From the NCBI RefSeq assembly GCF_025499425.1, contig NZ_JAIMCB010000007.1, positions 62,001 to 126,000 on the forward strand: 64,000 nucleotides of DNA, in the 5' to 3' direction. Under the pieces are notes generated by a model. That model was not told the DNA's origin. It did not search any database and was given only the letters and a program-made list of their open reading frames with translations. Numbering within the stretch: the first letter of the stretch is position 1; each line of letters opens with the position of its first letter. Source of the stretch: Acidiferrimicrobium sp. IK (lineage in GTDB: Bacteria; Actinomycetota; Acidimicrobiia; Acidimicrobiales; Palsa-688). This document shows positions 20,168 through 30,603 of the stretch, piece after piece. The translations under genes were made by a program, and so were the position numbers.

Positions 20168-23100
20168 ATGAGCGCGCCGCCCACCACCAGCACCGACGAA
20201 GCAGCCGCGGCCAGGGCCGCGGCGCTGGCAGAGCGTCTGCTGGTGGCAGCAACGACGACCCGCGGCCGGCGGGAACGCAGCCAGGGGGCCCGCATCGCCC
20301 GCCTCCTCGAGGACCCGGCCGGGCTGGCGTTCGTGCTGGCGCTCACCGACGAGGTCCTTCGCATCCGCGACCCCCGCCGCGCCGCGCGCCACCTGGCGGA
20401 GCTGGTGGCGGCCAGCGACGCCCCCCGCTTCCTCGGACCTCTCGACCGGGCCCTGCTCGGGCTCGGCGTGGCGGCCGCGACCCGTTTCCCGACGGTGGTG
20501 GTGCCCCTGGTCCGGGCCAGGGTGCGCGCCGAGCTGTCGGGGTTCGTCGTCGACGCCGACCCCCGCCGGTTGGGTCGCCACCTGGCCCGCCGCAAAGCGC
20601 AGGGGGTCCGCTCCAACCTGAACCTCCTGGGGGAGGCGGTGCTCGGCGACGAGGAGGCCGGCCGGCGCCTCGACGCGGTGGTCGCCCTGTTGCGCCGGCC
20701 GGACGTCGACTACGTGTCGGTAAAGGTGTCGGGGGTGTCCTCCCAGCTCCACGTCGAGGCGTTCGACCATGAGGTTGCCCGGGTGGCGGCGGGGGTGCGG
20801 CGCCTCTACGACGAGGCGCTGGCCCACCAGCCGGCCAAGTTCGTCAACCTCGACATGGAGGAATACCGGGACCTCGACTTGACCGTGGAGGTCTTCCGGA
20901 AGGTCCTAGACGAGCCTCGCTACCGGTCCCTGGAGGCCGGGATCGTGCTCCAAGCCTACCTCCCGGACTCCGTCGCGGTGCTCGACGACCTCGCCGGGTG
21001 GGCTCGCGCCCGGCGCCGCGAAGGGGGCGCGGCGGTCAAGGTTCGGATCGTGAAGGGTGCCAACCTGGCCATGGAGCGGGTGGAGTCGGAGCTGGCCGGA
21101 TGGCCGGCGGCGCCTTTCCCGACCAAGGAGGCGACCGACGCCAACTACAAGCGGATGCTCGACATCGCCCTCGACCCGCTCAACGCCGGGGCGTTGCGGG
21201 TCGGGGTGGCCAGCCACAACCTCTTCGAGGTGGCCTGGGCGCTGACCGTGGCGCGGGACCGAGGCGTGGCCGACATGGTCGAACCCGAGATGCTGGAGGG
21301 CATGGCCCCGTCGATGGCCGCCGCGGTCCACCGGGAGGCCGGCACCATGCTGCTGTACGCGCCGGTGGCCGCCCGCAGCGACAGCGAATCGGTGATCGCC
21401 TACCTGGTGCGGCGATTCGACGAGAACACCGGACCGGACAACTTCTTGCGGCGCCAGTTCGACCTGCGGCCGGGGTCCCCGGCGTGGGCCGAGGAGCGGG
21501 CCCGCTTCGAGGCGTCGGTGCGCGACCGGCACTCCTCGGTGCCGGGCTCCTATCGAGGTGATCCCGAGCTGCGCTGCGCCCGCCGGTCGGGGCCGGACCC
21601 CGACGTCGAGACGTTCGCCAACCAGCCCGACACCGATCCGGCCGTCGCGGCGCAGCGGGAGTGGCTGGCCGGGCAGCACCGCCCGCTCGCCGAGCTCGGG
21701 TTCGGCGTCGTGCCGGCGGTGGTCGCCGGCGAGCGCATCGACGTCGGGCGCCTGGTCGACGGGCACGATCCCGGCGTGCCCGGCGAGGTCGCCTACCGGT
21801 GGGTGGACGCCGACGAGGACGACGCGCGTCGCGCCGTGCGAGCCGCCGGCCCGGCGGGGGAGCGGTGGCGGGACCTCCCGGCGCGGGAGCGGCGGCGGTT
21901 GGTCGCTGCGGTCGGCGACGCCCTCGAGGCGGACCGGGGCCGGCTGCTGGCCGTCATGGCCAGGGACGCCGGGAAGACGTTCGCGGAGGCCGACCCGGAG
22001 GTCTCCGAGGCGGTCGACTTTGCCCGGTGGTACTCGGCGTGTGCCGGCCGCCTCGACGCTGGCGGCGCCCACTTCGAGCCGTACCGCACCGTTGCGGTGG
22101 TCCCGCCGTGGAACTTCCCGCTGGCCATCCCCGCCGGCGGGGTGCTGGCCGCGCTGGCCGCCGGCAGCGCGGTGATCCTCAAGCCGGCCCCCGAGACCGT
22201 CGCGGTCGGGTGGGCGCTGGTCGAGGCGTGCTGGAGAGCCGGGATCCCCGAGGACGTACTTCAGTTCCTGCCTTGCAGCGACGGGCCGGCAGGCCGGGCG
22301 CTGCTCTGCGACCCGGGCGTCGACGCGGTGATCCTCACCGGCGCGTGGGACACCGCCCGCACGTTCCTCGGGTGGCGCCCGACCATGGCGTTGCACGCCG
22401 AGACCAGCGGCAAGAACGCCATCGTTGTCACCGCGGCGGCCGACCTCGACGCCGCCGTCGCTGACCTGGTCCGCTCCGCTTTCGGTCACGCCGGCCAGAA
22501 GTGCTCTGCGGCCAGCCTGGCGATCGTCGAGGCGTCGGTGTACGACGACGCCCGGTGGCGCCGGCAGCTGGTCGACGCGGTGACGACCCTGTCGCCGGGG
22601 CCCGGTTGGGATCTGGCGACGACCATCGGCCCGCTCATCCGACCGCCGGAAGGGCCGCTGGCCGACGCCCTCACCCGTCTGCAGCCAGGAGAGGAGTGGC
22701 TGGTGCGGCCGGCCCAGGTGGGCGACAACCCCAACCTGTGGTCTCCCGGGGTCAAGCTCGGCGTGGCGCCCGGGTCGCCGTTCCACCTGACCGAGTGCTT
22801 CGGGCCGGTGCTCGGGTTGATGCGAGCCCGCGACCTCGACGAGGCGATCGGGTGGCAGAACCAGCCGGCGTACGGGCTGACCGCCGGGTTGCACTCGCTC
22901 GACCCGTCTGAGATCGCCCGGTGGAGGGACCGGGTCCAAGCCGGCAACCTCTACGTCAACCGTCATATCACTGGTGCCGTGGTTCGCCGCCAGCCGTTCG
23001 GGGGCTGGAAGCGCAGCGTCGTCGGACCCGGCGCCAAGGCCGGCGGCCCGCACTACGTGGCGTCCCTCGGCACCTTGAGTGCGTCGTGGTCCGGTTCGGT

Positions 23101-23641
23101 CGGTGAGTTCGCCGCTGCGGTGGCCCGGGTGGTTCGCGAGGACCTGGCGCCGGCGGATCCGAGCGGCCTGGCCGCGGAGAGCAACGTGGAGCGTCACTTG
23201 CCGCTGCGAAGCGTCGTGCTGCGAGCCGGTCCGGCTGCTCGGGCCGCCGACTTGCACCTGGCCGTCGCCGCGGCCCGCGGCGCCGGGGTGCAGGTCGTGG
23301 TCTCCTCGCCCCAGCCGCTGGCCGCGCCGATCGAGGCCGGCCTCGAGGCCGGCGCCGCCGTCGGCGCCGGCGCCGATGTCGTCGATGTCGTCGTCGAGAG
23401 CGATGACGACCTCGCGGCGCGGCTGTCGGCGGTGACGGCCGACAAGCTGCGGGTCATCGGGGGTGCGGGCGACGCCCTGCTCCTGGCGGCCCACGACGCC
23501 GGCTGCTGGGTGGATACCGCCGGGGTGGTCGCCGCCCCCGCGGTCGAGGCTCTGCGCTGGGTGAGGGAGCAGGCGGTAAGCGAGACCCGTCACCGCCACG
23601 GCAACATCACCGGGCGCCACCCAGGCCTGACCGCCCGCTGA
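20168..23641 (+). CDS. putA: Bifunctional proline dehydrogenase / glutamate-semialdehyde dehydrogenase
   Basis: 1157 aa. Residues about 1-440 form the FAD proline dehydrogenase barrel (DYVSVKVSGVSSQL, VRIVKGANLAME, ATDANYKRMLD, VASHNLFEVAWAL, and the YLVRRFDENTGPDNFLR tail motif). From about 490 to 980 lies the P5C dehydrogenase, with PPWNFPLAIPAGG, the catalytic Cys in FGHAGQKCSA, LTECFGPVLGLMRA and QPFGGWKRS. About 175 further residues form a degenerate C-terminal domain, as in longer PutA types. There is no N-terminal ribbon-helix-helix, so it is not a self-repressing PutA. Proline is converted to glutamate by substrate channelling. A terminator-like hairpin lies 197 bp downstream. Confidence 0.95.
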   Translation: MSAPPTTSTDEAAAARAAALAERLLVAATTTRGRRERSQGARIARLLEDPAGLAFVLALTDEVLRIRDPRRAARHLAELVAASDAPRFLGPLDRALLGLGVAAATRFPTVVVPLVRARVRAELSGFVVDADPRRLGRHLARRKAQGVRSNLNLLGEAVLGDEEAGRRLDAVVALLRRPDVDYVSVKVSGVSSQLHVEAFDHEVARVAAGVRRLYDEALAHQPAKFVNLDMEEYRDLDLTVEVFRKVLDEPRYRSLEAGIVLQAYLPDSVAVLDDLAGWARARRREGGAAVKVRIVKGANLAMERVESELAGWPAAPFPTKEATDANYKRMLDIALDPLNAGALRVGVASHNLFEVAWALTVARDRGVADMVEPEMLEGMAPSMAAAVHREAGTMLLYAPVAARSDSESVIAYLVRRFDENTGPDNFLRRQFDLRPGSPAWAEERARFEASVRDRHSSVPGSYRGDPELRCARRSGPDPDVETFANQPDTDPAVAAQREWLAGQHRPLAELGFGVVPAVVAGERIDVGRLVDGHDPGVPGEVAYRWVDADEDDARRAVRAAGPAGERWRDLPARERRRLVAAVGDALEADRGRLLAVMARDAGKTFAEADPEVSEAVDFARWYSACAGRLDAGGAHFEPYRTVAVVPPWNFPLAIPAGGVLAALAAGSAVILKPAPETVAVGWALVEACWRAGIPEDVLQFLPCSDGPAGRALLCDPGVDAVILTGAWDTARTFLGWRPTMALHAETSGKNAIVVTAAADLDAAVADLVRSAFGHAGQKCSAASLAIVEASVYDDARWRRQLVDAVTTLSPGPGWDLATTIGPLIRPPEGPLADALTRLQPGEEWLVRPAQVGDNPNLWSPGVKLGVAPGSPFHLTECFGPVLGLMRARDLDEAIGWQNQPAYGLTAGLHSLDPSEIARWRDRVQAGNLYVNRHITGAVVRRQPFGGWKRSVVGPGAKAGGPHYVASLGTLSASWSGSVGEFAAAVARVVREDLAPADPSGLAAESNVERHLPLRSVVLRAGPAARAADLHLAVAAARGAGVQVVVSSPQPLAAPIEAGLEAGAAVGAGADVVDVVVESDDDLAARLSAVTADKLRVIGGAGDALLLAAHDAGCWVDTAGVVAAPAVEALRWVREQAVSETRHRHGNITGRHPGLTAR

Positions 23642-23837
23642 GCGCCCGCCGGCGGCCCGCCCCCGGCCCGGCCGCGGCCCCGGCCGGGGTGGCGCCGGTG
23701 GGCGCCGGCGAGCGCCGGTGAGGCACCGCGCCGCTCATTTCGAGGTCCAGTCCTCCACGCCCGTCGGTGCCCAACTGGACGTCGAGCGAGACCGGCGGCG
23801 CTCGTAGCGCCGTACGCCCCCGCCTCCGGACGCGACC

Positions 23838-23869
23838 GTGGCGCCGACCCCTACAGGGGCCGGCGCCAC
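23838..23869. terminator. Strong hairpin between convergent putA and phosphoesterase genes
   Basis: Arms GTGGCGCCGACCCC and GGGGCCGGCGCCAC pair over 14 positions with one mismatch around the loop TACA. There is no T-run. Its place between two converging genes fits a bidirectional terminator. The rest of the 292-bp gap (23642-23933) holds GC-rich sequence, a short tandem repeat and no gene. Confidence 0.6.
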
Positions 23870-23877
23870 GTCCACTT

Positions 23878-23901
23878 CCAACCGGCCAACCGGCCAACCG
23901 G
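23878..23901. repeat. Tandem CCAACCGG repeat
   Basis: Three exact copies of the 8-mer CCAACCGG, followed by related GCCGGTCAG words at 23901-23910 and 23920-23929. It lies between the terminator hairpin and the end of the phosphoesterase gene. Confidence 0.6.
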
Positions 23902-23933
23902 CCGGTCAGGCCAGCAGCCGGCCGGTCAGACCG

Positions 23934-26825
23934 TCAGTCCCCCAGGTACCCACCCGGGAGCTGATGGCCTGGCACCTGGTTGGGGCCGACGATGGTCTTC
24001 TCGCCCGGGTAGGGCGTCGTCCAGTTGTGGGCCGAGTACCAGTCGTAGTGGTTGAGCTGCGCCGCGTTGGCGAAGTCCGGGATGGCGTTGGTCACGCCGA
24101 AGTGGTTGTTGCGGGCCCACTCGACCCACTGCTGGTAAACGCCGGCCTCCGATGCCGGGACACCGGCGGCGGCCGGGGTGGCGTTCGACGGTTTCGCCGT
24201 GCTCGGAGCACTGGTCGACCCGGCGGGCACCGCCGCAGCCGAGACCCTCGAAGGCGCCGGCGAAAGGCCGAGGGTCAACGGGACCTGGTTGGCCTGAGCG
24301 GTGTAGGGCCGCAGGTCAGCCTTGTTGGTGAACGCGTCGAACATGGGCTCCGCGGCCCGGTCCTCCTGGTTCATCGGGGCGATGCCGAGGATCTGCTCGA
24401 TGGTCCGCACCACGTTGAGCTGCGTGTAGTACGTCGAGTTGACGGCGTCGCGGTTGGCGTAGGGGCTGGCGACCAGCAGCGGGCTGCGGTGGCCGTCGAC
24501 GTGGTCGGTGCCGTTCTGGCTGTCATCCTCGACTACGAACACCGCGGAGTCCTTCCACTCGGGGGAGTGGGAGATGGACTGGATGATGCGACCCACCGCC
24601 AGGTCGTTGTCGGCCACCTCGGCGGTCGGCTGGGGGGTGCCCTGACCGGGGCCGGAGGTGTGGTCGTCGGGCATCCAGATCATGCTCAGGTTGGGGACGG
24701 TGTCGGTCTTCACCTGCTGAGTGAACGACTGCTGCCACACGTCAGCCCGGTACTGGTCGGGGATCTGGAGCATGAACGGCGGGAACTGGGGGTCGTCGAT
24801 GGCGTTGAGCGACGGGATGTCGGCGTAGGTCTTCACCGCCGACTCGGGGATCGGCAACGGCCCCTTGGCTTTGCCTTCCAGGATCTGGGAGTCCTGGTAG
24901 AACTGGCTCCAGGTGGGGTTGGCCTGGCTGATGTTGACGAAGTTGTTGTACTCGCCGTAGGCCTTCACCGTCTGGCCGGCCTTCTCCGCCGCGTTCCAGA
25001 TGAAACCGTTGCGCTGGTATGCCAGCGCGTCGCCGCCCTGCGCCGGGTAGCTGCGGTAGAAGGCGCCGAACTCCTTCTCGATGTAGTCGTTGGCGTCGGC
25101 CTGCATCAGCCAGTTGTGGCCGTCGGCTGACAGCGTCCCCTCGTCGTAGAAGTTGTCGAACACCGAGAACTGGTTGGCCAGGGCGTGGGCGTTGGGGGTG
25201 ATGGTCGTCCCGAACTGGGCCAGGGCCGGGTCGCTGTTGCCCTTGCCGATGTCGCCGAGCACCTGGTCGTAGGTGCGGTTCTCGCGCACGATCAAGAACA
25301 CGTGCTTGATCTTCGAGGGGCTGCCGAGAGCGGCGGGGATCGCCACGGGCGCGGCCATCCGGTTGCCGACCGGCTGAGAGGCCAGGAGGTGGTCCCAGTT
25401 GTTGTCCTTGAACACCTGGTCGGTGTAGAGAGCCAGTTGCGGGCTCGAGGGGAGGGCGAACTCGGTCAGAGAGCTGGTGTCGTCGTAGGTGTTGTGGCCG
25501 GTGACGGAGTTCGGCGCCGGCGCGTCGCCCGGGCCCTTGTTGATCGTGGACTCCGGCCCGAGGGACCCGATGCCCTTGTCGTTGGTGACGACGATCTTGC
25601 CGATCGCCGGGTCGTAGGCTGCGCCGACAGGGTAGAAGTCGGTCGGGATCAGACCCATGTACTGCACCGGCTGGCGGGGTCCGCCGTAGGCGTACTCGGC
25701 CAGCGCGTTGTCCCGCCCGATGCTGACGAGGATGTGGTGGGCGTCGGGCATGGTGATGGCGTTGGGGTAGCTGCCGACCGTCGAGCCGGGCAGCGGGTTG
25801 ACGTTCACTGTCTGCACGACCTGGCGGGTGGCCGTGTTGATCATCGAGAAGGTGTCGTCGTTGGAGTTGGCGACCATCAAGATCCCGCCCGGCGCCAGGT
25901 ACTCAGCGGTCGGCTGGAGGCCGACGGGGATCTCGCTGGTCTCCTTGCCGGTCCTCAGGTCGACCACCGACACCGTGCCGGTGGTGGCCGCCCCGGTCAC
26001 CTTGCTGGCGACCACCGCGGTCCCGTCGCTTTGGTTGGTGAAATCCCCGGGCTTCGCCGGCCGGCCGCCCTCGTTGGTCACGAACGCGGTGTGGCCGACG
26101 ACGGTCACCTGCCGGGGGGCGTTGCCCACGGCGATGACCTGGCGCACCTGGTTGGTGGCGGTGTCGATCACGCCTAGCTGGTTGGTCCCGTTGAACGCGA
26201 CGTAGAGGGATTTGCCGTCAGCGGACAGCGCCATGCCGGAGGGCAGGTCGTCGGTGGTGGTGTTGCCGGTGGTCAGGTTGACGATCGTCTGGGTGAGGGG
26301 GATGACGACCTTGCTGGCCGAGTCGACCGTCCCGTTGGTTTGCACCGAGAAGTGGATCAGGTCCGCGCCCTGCGGGAACCACAGGGACGTGCCGTCGGCG
26401 GAGTACAGCGGCCCGTCAGCGGCGACGTTGCCGTCGCCGAGCGTCGGGTCGGCGGTGCTGCCGGTACCGACCGTCTGGACGATCGTGCCGGTCTTCAAGT
26501 CGAAGATGGTCAGGAATCCGTTGAAGCTCTTCCAGGACAACGCGGCCAGGTACCTGCCGTCGGGACTGATCGTGGAGGAGAGGATCCGCCCGGCGGTGTC
26601 GAGCACCCGGGTGCCGGCCGGCTTGATCCGCTGCTGGGTCGCCAGCAGGATGCCGTTGGCGTTGGACGTGCCGACCTGCGAGTCGCCGAAACCTCCGCCG
26701 GTGATCGCCGCCGCGGCGGCGGTGCCCCCGCCGGCGATCAGCGCCACGGCTGCGGTGCTGGCGCTTACCCGGCGCAGCGCCCGTCGGTGGTCGTGACGCC
26801 AGCGCTTCGACCTGAGTCGTTTCAT
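23934..26825 (-). CDS. Secreted YVTN beta-propeller / phosphoesterase (acid phosphatase-like) fusion
   Basis: 963 aa. A basic N-terminus (KRWRHDHRRALRR) and a hydrophobic stretch at about 22-45 ending in Ala form a signal peptide. Residues 60-450 carry YVTN-type propeller blades (DGRYLAALSW, DGKSLYVAFNGTNQLGVIDT, GGILMVANSNDDTFSMINT). The C-terminal half is a phosphoesterase-family domain: KHVFLIVRENRTYDQVLGD, NFYDEGTLSADGHNWL, SMIWMPDDH and FVVEDDSQNGTDHVDGHRSP. These enzymes release phosphate from organic phosphates outside the cell. GAGGG 7 nt before the ATG sets the start. It faces putA across a terminator and appears monocistronic. Confidence 0.88.
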   Translation of the reverse strand: MKRLRSKRWRHDHRRALRRVSASTAAVALIAGGGTAAAAAITGGGFGDSQVGTSNANGILLATQQRIKPAGTRVLDTAGRILSSTISPDGRYLAALSWKSFNGFLTIFDLKTGTIVQTVGTGSTADPTLGDGNVAADGPLYSADGTSLWFPQGADLIHFSVQTNGTVDSASKVVIPLTQTIVNLTTGNTTTDDLPSGMALSADGKSLYVAFNGTNQLGVIDTATNQVRQVIAVGNAPRQVTVVGHTAFVTNEGGRPAKPGDFTNQSDGTAVVASKVTGAATTGTVSVVDLRTGKETSEIPVGLQPTAEYLAPGGILMVANSNDDTFSMINTATRQVVQTVNVNPLPGSTVGSYPNAITMPDAHHILVSIGRDNALAEYAYGGPRQPVQYMGLIPTDFYPVGAAYDPAIGKIVVTNDKGIGSLGPESTINKGPGDAPAPNSVTGHNTYDDTSSLTEFALPSSPQLALYTDQVFKDNNWDHLLASQPVGNRMAAPVAIPAALGSPSKIKHVFLIVRENRTYDQVLGDIGKGNSDPALAQFGTTITPNAHALANQFSVFDNFYDEGTLSADGHNWLMQADANDYIEKEFGAFYRSYPAQGGDALAYQRNGFIWNAAEKAGQTVKAYGEYNNFVNISQANPTWSQFYQDSQILEGKAKGPLPIPESAVKTYADIPSLNAIDDPQFPPFMLQIPDQYRADVWQQSFTQQVKTDTVPNLSMIWMPDDHTSGPGQGTPQPTAEVADNDLAVGRIIQSISHSPEWKDSAVFVVEDDSQNGTDHVDGHRSPLLVASPYANRDAVNSTYYTQLNVVRTIEQILGIAPMNQEDRAAEPMFDAFTNKADLRPYTAQANQVPLTLGLSPAPSRVSAAAVPAGSTSAPSTAKPSNATPAAAGVPASEAGVYQQWVEWARNNHFGVTNAIPDFANAAQLNHYDWYSAHNWTTPYPGEKTIVGPNQVPGHQLPGGYLGD

Positions 26826-26831
26826 TTAGTG

Positions 26832-26849
26832 CCCTCGTTTCCCTCGTTT
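26832..26849. repeat. Exact 9-bp tandem duplication at the phosphoesterase ribosome site
   Basis: CCCTCGTTT occurs twice in tandem. On the coding strand each copy is AAACGAGGG, so the leader holds two successive GAGGG ribosome sites, 7 and 16 nt before the ATG at 26825. Confidence 0.7.
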
Positions 26850-26938
26850 GGACGAACCAACTGGAACCTAAGAGCACCCTGAGAATGCCGGGTGGCCGGG
26901 GGGCGAACCTTCGATGCACACCCGGCGACTAGCCCGCT

Positions 26939-27397
26939 TCACCTCAACGCGAAGCATCCGTCGATCAGCCACAGCGGGTTGTGGACCTGGCGGTAGCCGG
27001 GGCCGGTGACGGTGCGCGACCCGTTCAGCGGAGCCGGGCCGTCACCGTCCGCCGCGTAGCAGCCGGTGGTTTGCACGGTCAGGTTGTAGATCGCGGTTAC
27101 GGGCGTCGCCGGGCCGGCCACGAGGAAGGTGACGTCGCAGGTCCAGTCGGCGCCGGCCCCGCTTTGGGGGTCGGCGGGCGTCCCCTTCAAGCACGTGGCC
27201 CGGGTGTGGAGGCCGGCGGGGTCGGGGACCGGGTTGCCCATGTCCTTTTGTTGCAGCAGGTACAGGTTGGTGAACGCGTGGGAGATGGAGGCCTCGATGG
27301 GCGCCGCGGTGATCCCGCCGCCGCTCGAGCAGCCGGTGGCGCCGAGCCCGGCCAGAGCGGCGACGGCCAGCGCCGCCAGCGGCCTCCGGGCGGCCAT
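26939..27397 (-). CDS. Predicted lipoprotein of unknown function
   Basis: 152 aa. Lipoprotein signal peptide with the lipobox LGATGC at residues 18-23. The mature part is short, has four further cysteines (in RATCLKG, DWTCDV, TGCYA and DGCFA) and shows no domain I can name; it has the look of a small extracytoplasmic fold with two disulfides. The ATG overlaps the stop of the ABC permease gene as TGATG, so it is coupled to and probably functions with that transporter. It is the last gene of the ATPase-permease-lipoprotein operon. Confidence 0.75.
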   Translation of the reverse strand: MAARRPLAALAVAALAGLGATGCSSGGGITAAPIEASISHAFTNLYLLQQKDMGNPVPDPAGLHTRATCLKGTPADPQSGAGADWTCDVTFLVAGPATPVTAIYNLTVQTTGCYAADGDGPAPLNGSRTVTGPGYRQVHNPLWLIDGCFALR

Positions 27398-28286
27398 CAC
27401 GCGGCCCCGATCGCTCGGCGGCGGAACACCGCCCAGGCGGCGGCGACGGTGACCGCCAGCCACAGCCCGCTGGTCGCCGCGCCCTGCCCGACCGGGCCGA
27501 CGAAGCGCGGTTGGGTCCACAGCCCGATCCACGCCCCGAACGGCGTGTTGATCAGCCAGTGGCGCAGCGCGAGGGGCATGTCCACCATTGACACCAGCTG
27601 CAGGACCAAGCCGAGGAGCACCGGGGCGCCGATCCCCACGACGCTGTTGCGGGTCCACACCGACAGCAGCACCGCCAGCCCGGTGAACGCGAGGATGGGA
27701 GGCAGCTGGGTGCTCCAGCTGAGCGCGGCCAGCCACGCGGCGTGCCCGGCGGGGACGGTCTGACCGGTGAGGCCGACGAGCGGCCGGCTGCCGCCGGCCA
27801 GGCCGGCCAGCATGCTGGCCCCTCCGACGATGACCACCATCACCACCGCGAAGCTGGCCGCGGCCAGCAGCTTGCCGGTGAACACCTGGCCCCGGCTGCG
27901 GGAACGGGTGAGAACGGTCTTCCACGTGCCGAGGTGGTCCTCGGCCGAGAAGATGTCGCCGGCCACGATCGCGGTCAGCGCGGGTAGCAGCCACTGCCCG
28001 GACCAGAGGAGGACCACCATCGGCACCGCCCACCCGGAGGTGTGGATCCACTGGCCGAAGAGGGTGTCGCTCGGCGTCGCGCCTTGGACGTTGAACGCCA
28101 TCAGCACCGCGAAAGGCGCCACCGCGCACGCCAGCGCCGCGGCCCGCACCCTCCACTGCCCGGCCATCTTGGTCATCTCCGCTCGCCACACGACCGCGGA
28201 TCCGCCCCGCTGCCGCCCGCCGGCAGCGGGACGGTCATCGGCGGGACGGTCGGCGGCGAAGGTGGGCCACGCCCCCGACGCGAGGG

Positions 28287-28290
<4 letters not shown>
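27397..28290 (-). CDS. ABC-2 type transporter permease
   Basis: 297 aa with six hydrophobic segments after a cytoplasmic N-terminus of about 45 residues. The segment GDIFSAEDHLGTWKTVLTRSRSRGQVFTGKLLA is typical of ABC-2 permeases that move hydrophobic or peptide substrates. The start overlaps the ATPase stop as ATGA and its stop overlaps the lipoprotein start. The substrate is unknown. Confidence 0.85.
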
Positions 28291-29309
<1,019 letters not shown>

Positions 29310-29322
29310 GCGCCCGACCCTA
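29310..29322 (-). promoter_or_regulatory. Leaderless promoter of the ABC/lipoprotein operon
   Basis: TAGGGT (29322-29317, minus strand) is a TANNNT -10 box exactly 7 nt upstream of GTG 29309. The rest of 29323-29393 shows no feature. Confidence 0.5.
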
Positions 29323-29393
29323 CGATCGCCAGTCGGCGGGGGAGTGAACCGGTGGCGACGGTTGGGTGGAGGGACCGTGAACGGCCGCGGTCG

Positions 29394-29813
29394 TCAGGCC
29401 GGCTCGAAGATCAGTACCGGGATGGTCCGCCCGGCGGCCTTGCCCTCGTAGTCGGCGAAGGTCGGCGCGTCGCGCTTTTGCGCCTCCCAGATGGCGTCGC
29501 GCTCCGCGCCGGTGGCCTCCCGGGTGGTGACCTTCACGGTGTCGGTGCCTACCTCGATGGTGGTCTCGGGGTGGGCGAGGAGGTTGTAGTACCAGGCTGG
29601 GTTGTTCGGGGCTCCGGCGAAGGACGCGAACACCGCCCACCCGCCGTCGACCTTGCGGTACGCGACCGGGTTGACCCGCTCCTGGCCGCTTTTGGCGCCC
29701 ACGTGGTGGAACAACAGGACCGGCATACCCTCGAACGGTCCGCCGACCACGCCCCCGTTGCTGCGGAACTCGTCGATGATCTTCTGGTTCATCTCGTTCA
29801 GGTCAGCTGCCAT
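29394..29813 (-). CDS. F420H2-dependent nitroreductase-family (Ddn-like) oxidoreductase
   Basis: 139 aa split-barrel flavin/deazaflavin enzyme of the Ddn (FDOR-A) group: MPVLLFHHVGAKSGQERVNPVAY, WAVFASFAGAPNNPAWYYNL, and HPETTIEVG are the conserved blocks that contact F420. It likely reduces quinones or other low-potential acceptors with F420H2; the natural substrate is unknown. The ATG lies inside the end of the GNAT gene (11-bp overlap), so the two are cotranscribed. It implies that the organism makes coenzyme F420. Confidence 0.9.
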   Translation of the reverse strand: MAADLNEMNQKIIDEFRSNGGVVGGPFEGMPVLLFHHVGAKSGQERVNPVAYRKVDGGWAVFASFAGAPNNPAWYYNLLAHPETTIEVGTDTVKVTTREATGAERDAIWEAQKRDAPTFADYEGKAAGRTIPVLIFEPA

Positions 29814-30519
29814 GCTCGGACCGTACCCCTCCCGGAGCGCGAAGCCGCGCGAACACCACCTCCCGCCGGAACGTGAAACCCATCGACGCGTACAGACGGA
29901 TCGCCGGCCGGTTGTCGGCGGCCGCGTGCAGGAACGGGGTCCCGCCGCGCTCCACGATGCCCGCGGCGACAGCCCGCACCAGCCGAGTCCCGAGGCCCCG
30001 GCCGCGGTGGCCTTCATCGGTGCACACTGCGGAGATCTCGGTCCACCCGTCGAGTCGGAGCCGCTCGCCGGCCATCGCCACCAGCGCCCCGTCGCCGTCG
30101 CGGATACCGAGATAGGAGCCGAGCACCGGAGTACGGCGGAGAAAGGGGCCGGGACGGGTCCGAGACACCAGCTCCAGCATCTCCTCGGCGTGCTCGACGC
30201 CGAGGCGGACCGCCGCCGGATCGTGAGCCACCTCGAGCCCGGTGGCGACCAGCTGGACGCCTGCGCCGCGCCCGACGACCTCCCACCCCTCGGGCGGATC
30301 GACCCGACCGCGAAAGAGCACCGCTTCGCGCCCGGCCCCGACCAGCTCCGCCAGGTCCGACCACGCCCCGGGGCCGGCCTCGTCGGGCAGCCCGGCGAAG
30401 GGAGCCACGTCGGCGGGGTAGCGCGCCGCTTCGCCCGCCCGCTGCGCCAGGTGGGCGTGGGGGCCGGTGAGCGCCGCCCACGCGGCGTTGTCGAGCGGTC
30501 GGTGACGGTCGTCGTGCAG
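29803..30519 (-). CDS. GNAT family N-acetyltransferase (probable CTG start)
   Basis: GNAT fold with the acetyl-CoA loop HRGRGLGTRLVRAV, the preceding strand TEISAVCTDEGH, and the C-terminal ADNRPAIRLYASMGFTFRREV. The only ATG/GTG/TTG in frame is GTG 30408, but the frame continues upstream to a TAA and carries family-like sequence (LDNAAWAALTGPHAHLAQ). A CTG at 30519 lies 7 nt behind a TATCCT -10 box, which fits leaderless CTG initiation and gives 238 aa. It overlaps the downstream F420-dependent enzyme by 11 bp. The acceptor substrate is unknown. Confidence 0.8.
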   Translation of the reverse strand: MHDDRHRPLDNAAWAALTGPHAHLAQRAGEAARYPADVAPFAGLPDEAGPGAWSDLAELVGAGREAVLFRGRVDPPEGWEVVGRGAGVQLVATGLEVAHDPAAVRLGVEHAEEMLELVSRTRPGPFLRRTPVLGSYLGIRDGDGALVAMAGERLRLDGWTEISAVCTDEGHRGRGLGTRLVRAVAAGIVERGGTPFLHAAADNRPAIRLYASMGFTFRREVVFARLRAPGGVRSEHGS

Positions 30520-30526
30520 GGCGCCG

Positions 30527-30532
30527 AGGATA
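30527..30532 (-). promoter_or_regulatory. -10 box of the GNAT gene
   Basis: TATCCT on the minus strand, 7 nt from the CTG codon at 30519. The spacing equals that seen at several ATG/GTG leaderless starts in this window. Confidence 0.5.
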
Positions 30533-30603
30533 GCGGGATGGCTAACCGCTCCCCGGCTTCGTTACATTCGTTCGACTGTTCTAGACGAGCGCCGGGGGCT
30601 TTC

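Noticed and set aside
26826-26938. PHO box upstream of the phosphoesterase
   Set aside because: Two GTTC words occur on the coding strand but with 10-bp spacing and poor flanks, not the 11-bp direct-repeat pattern of PhoP sites.
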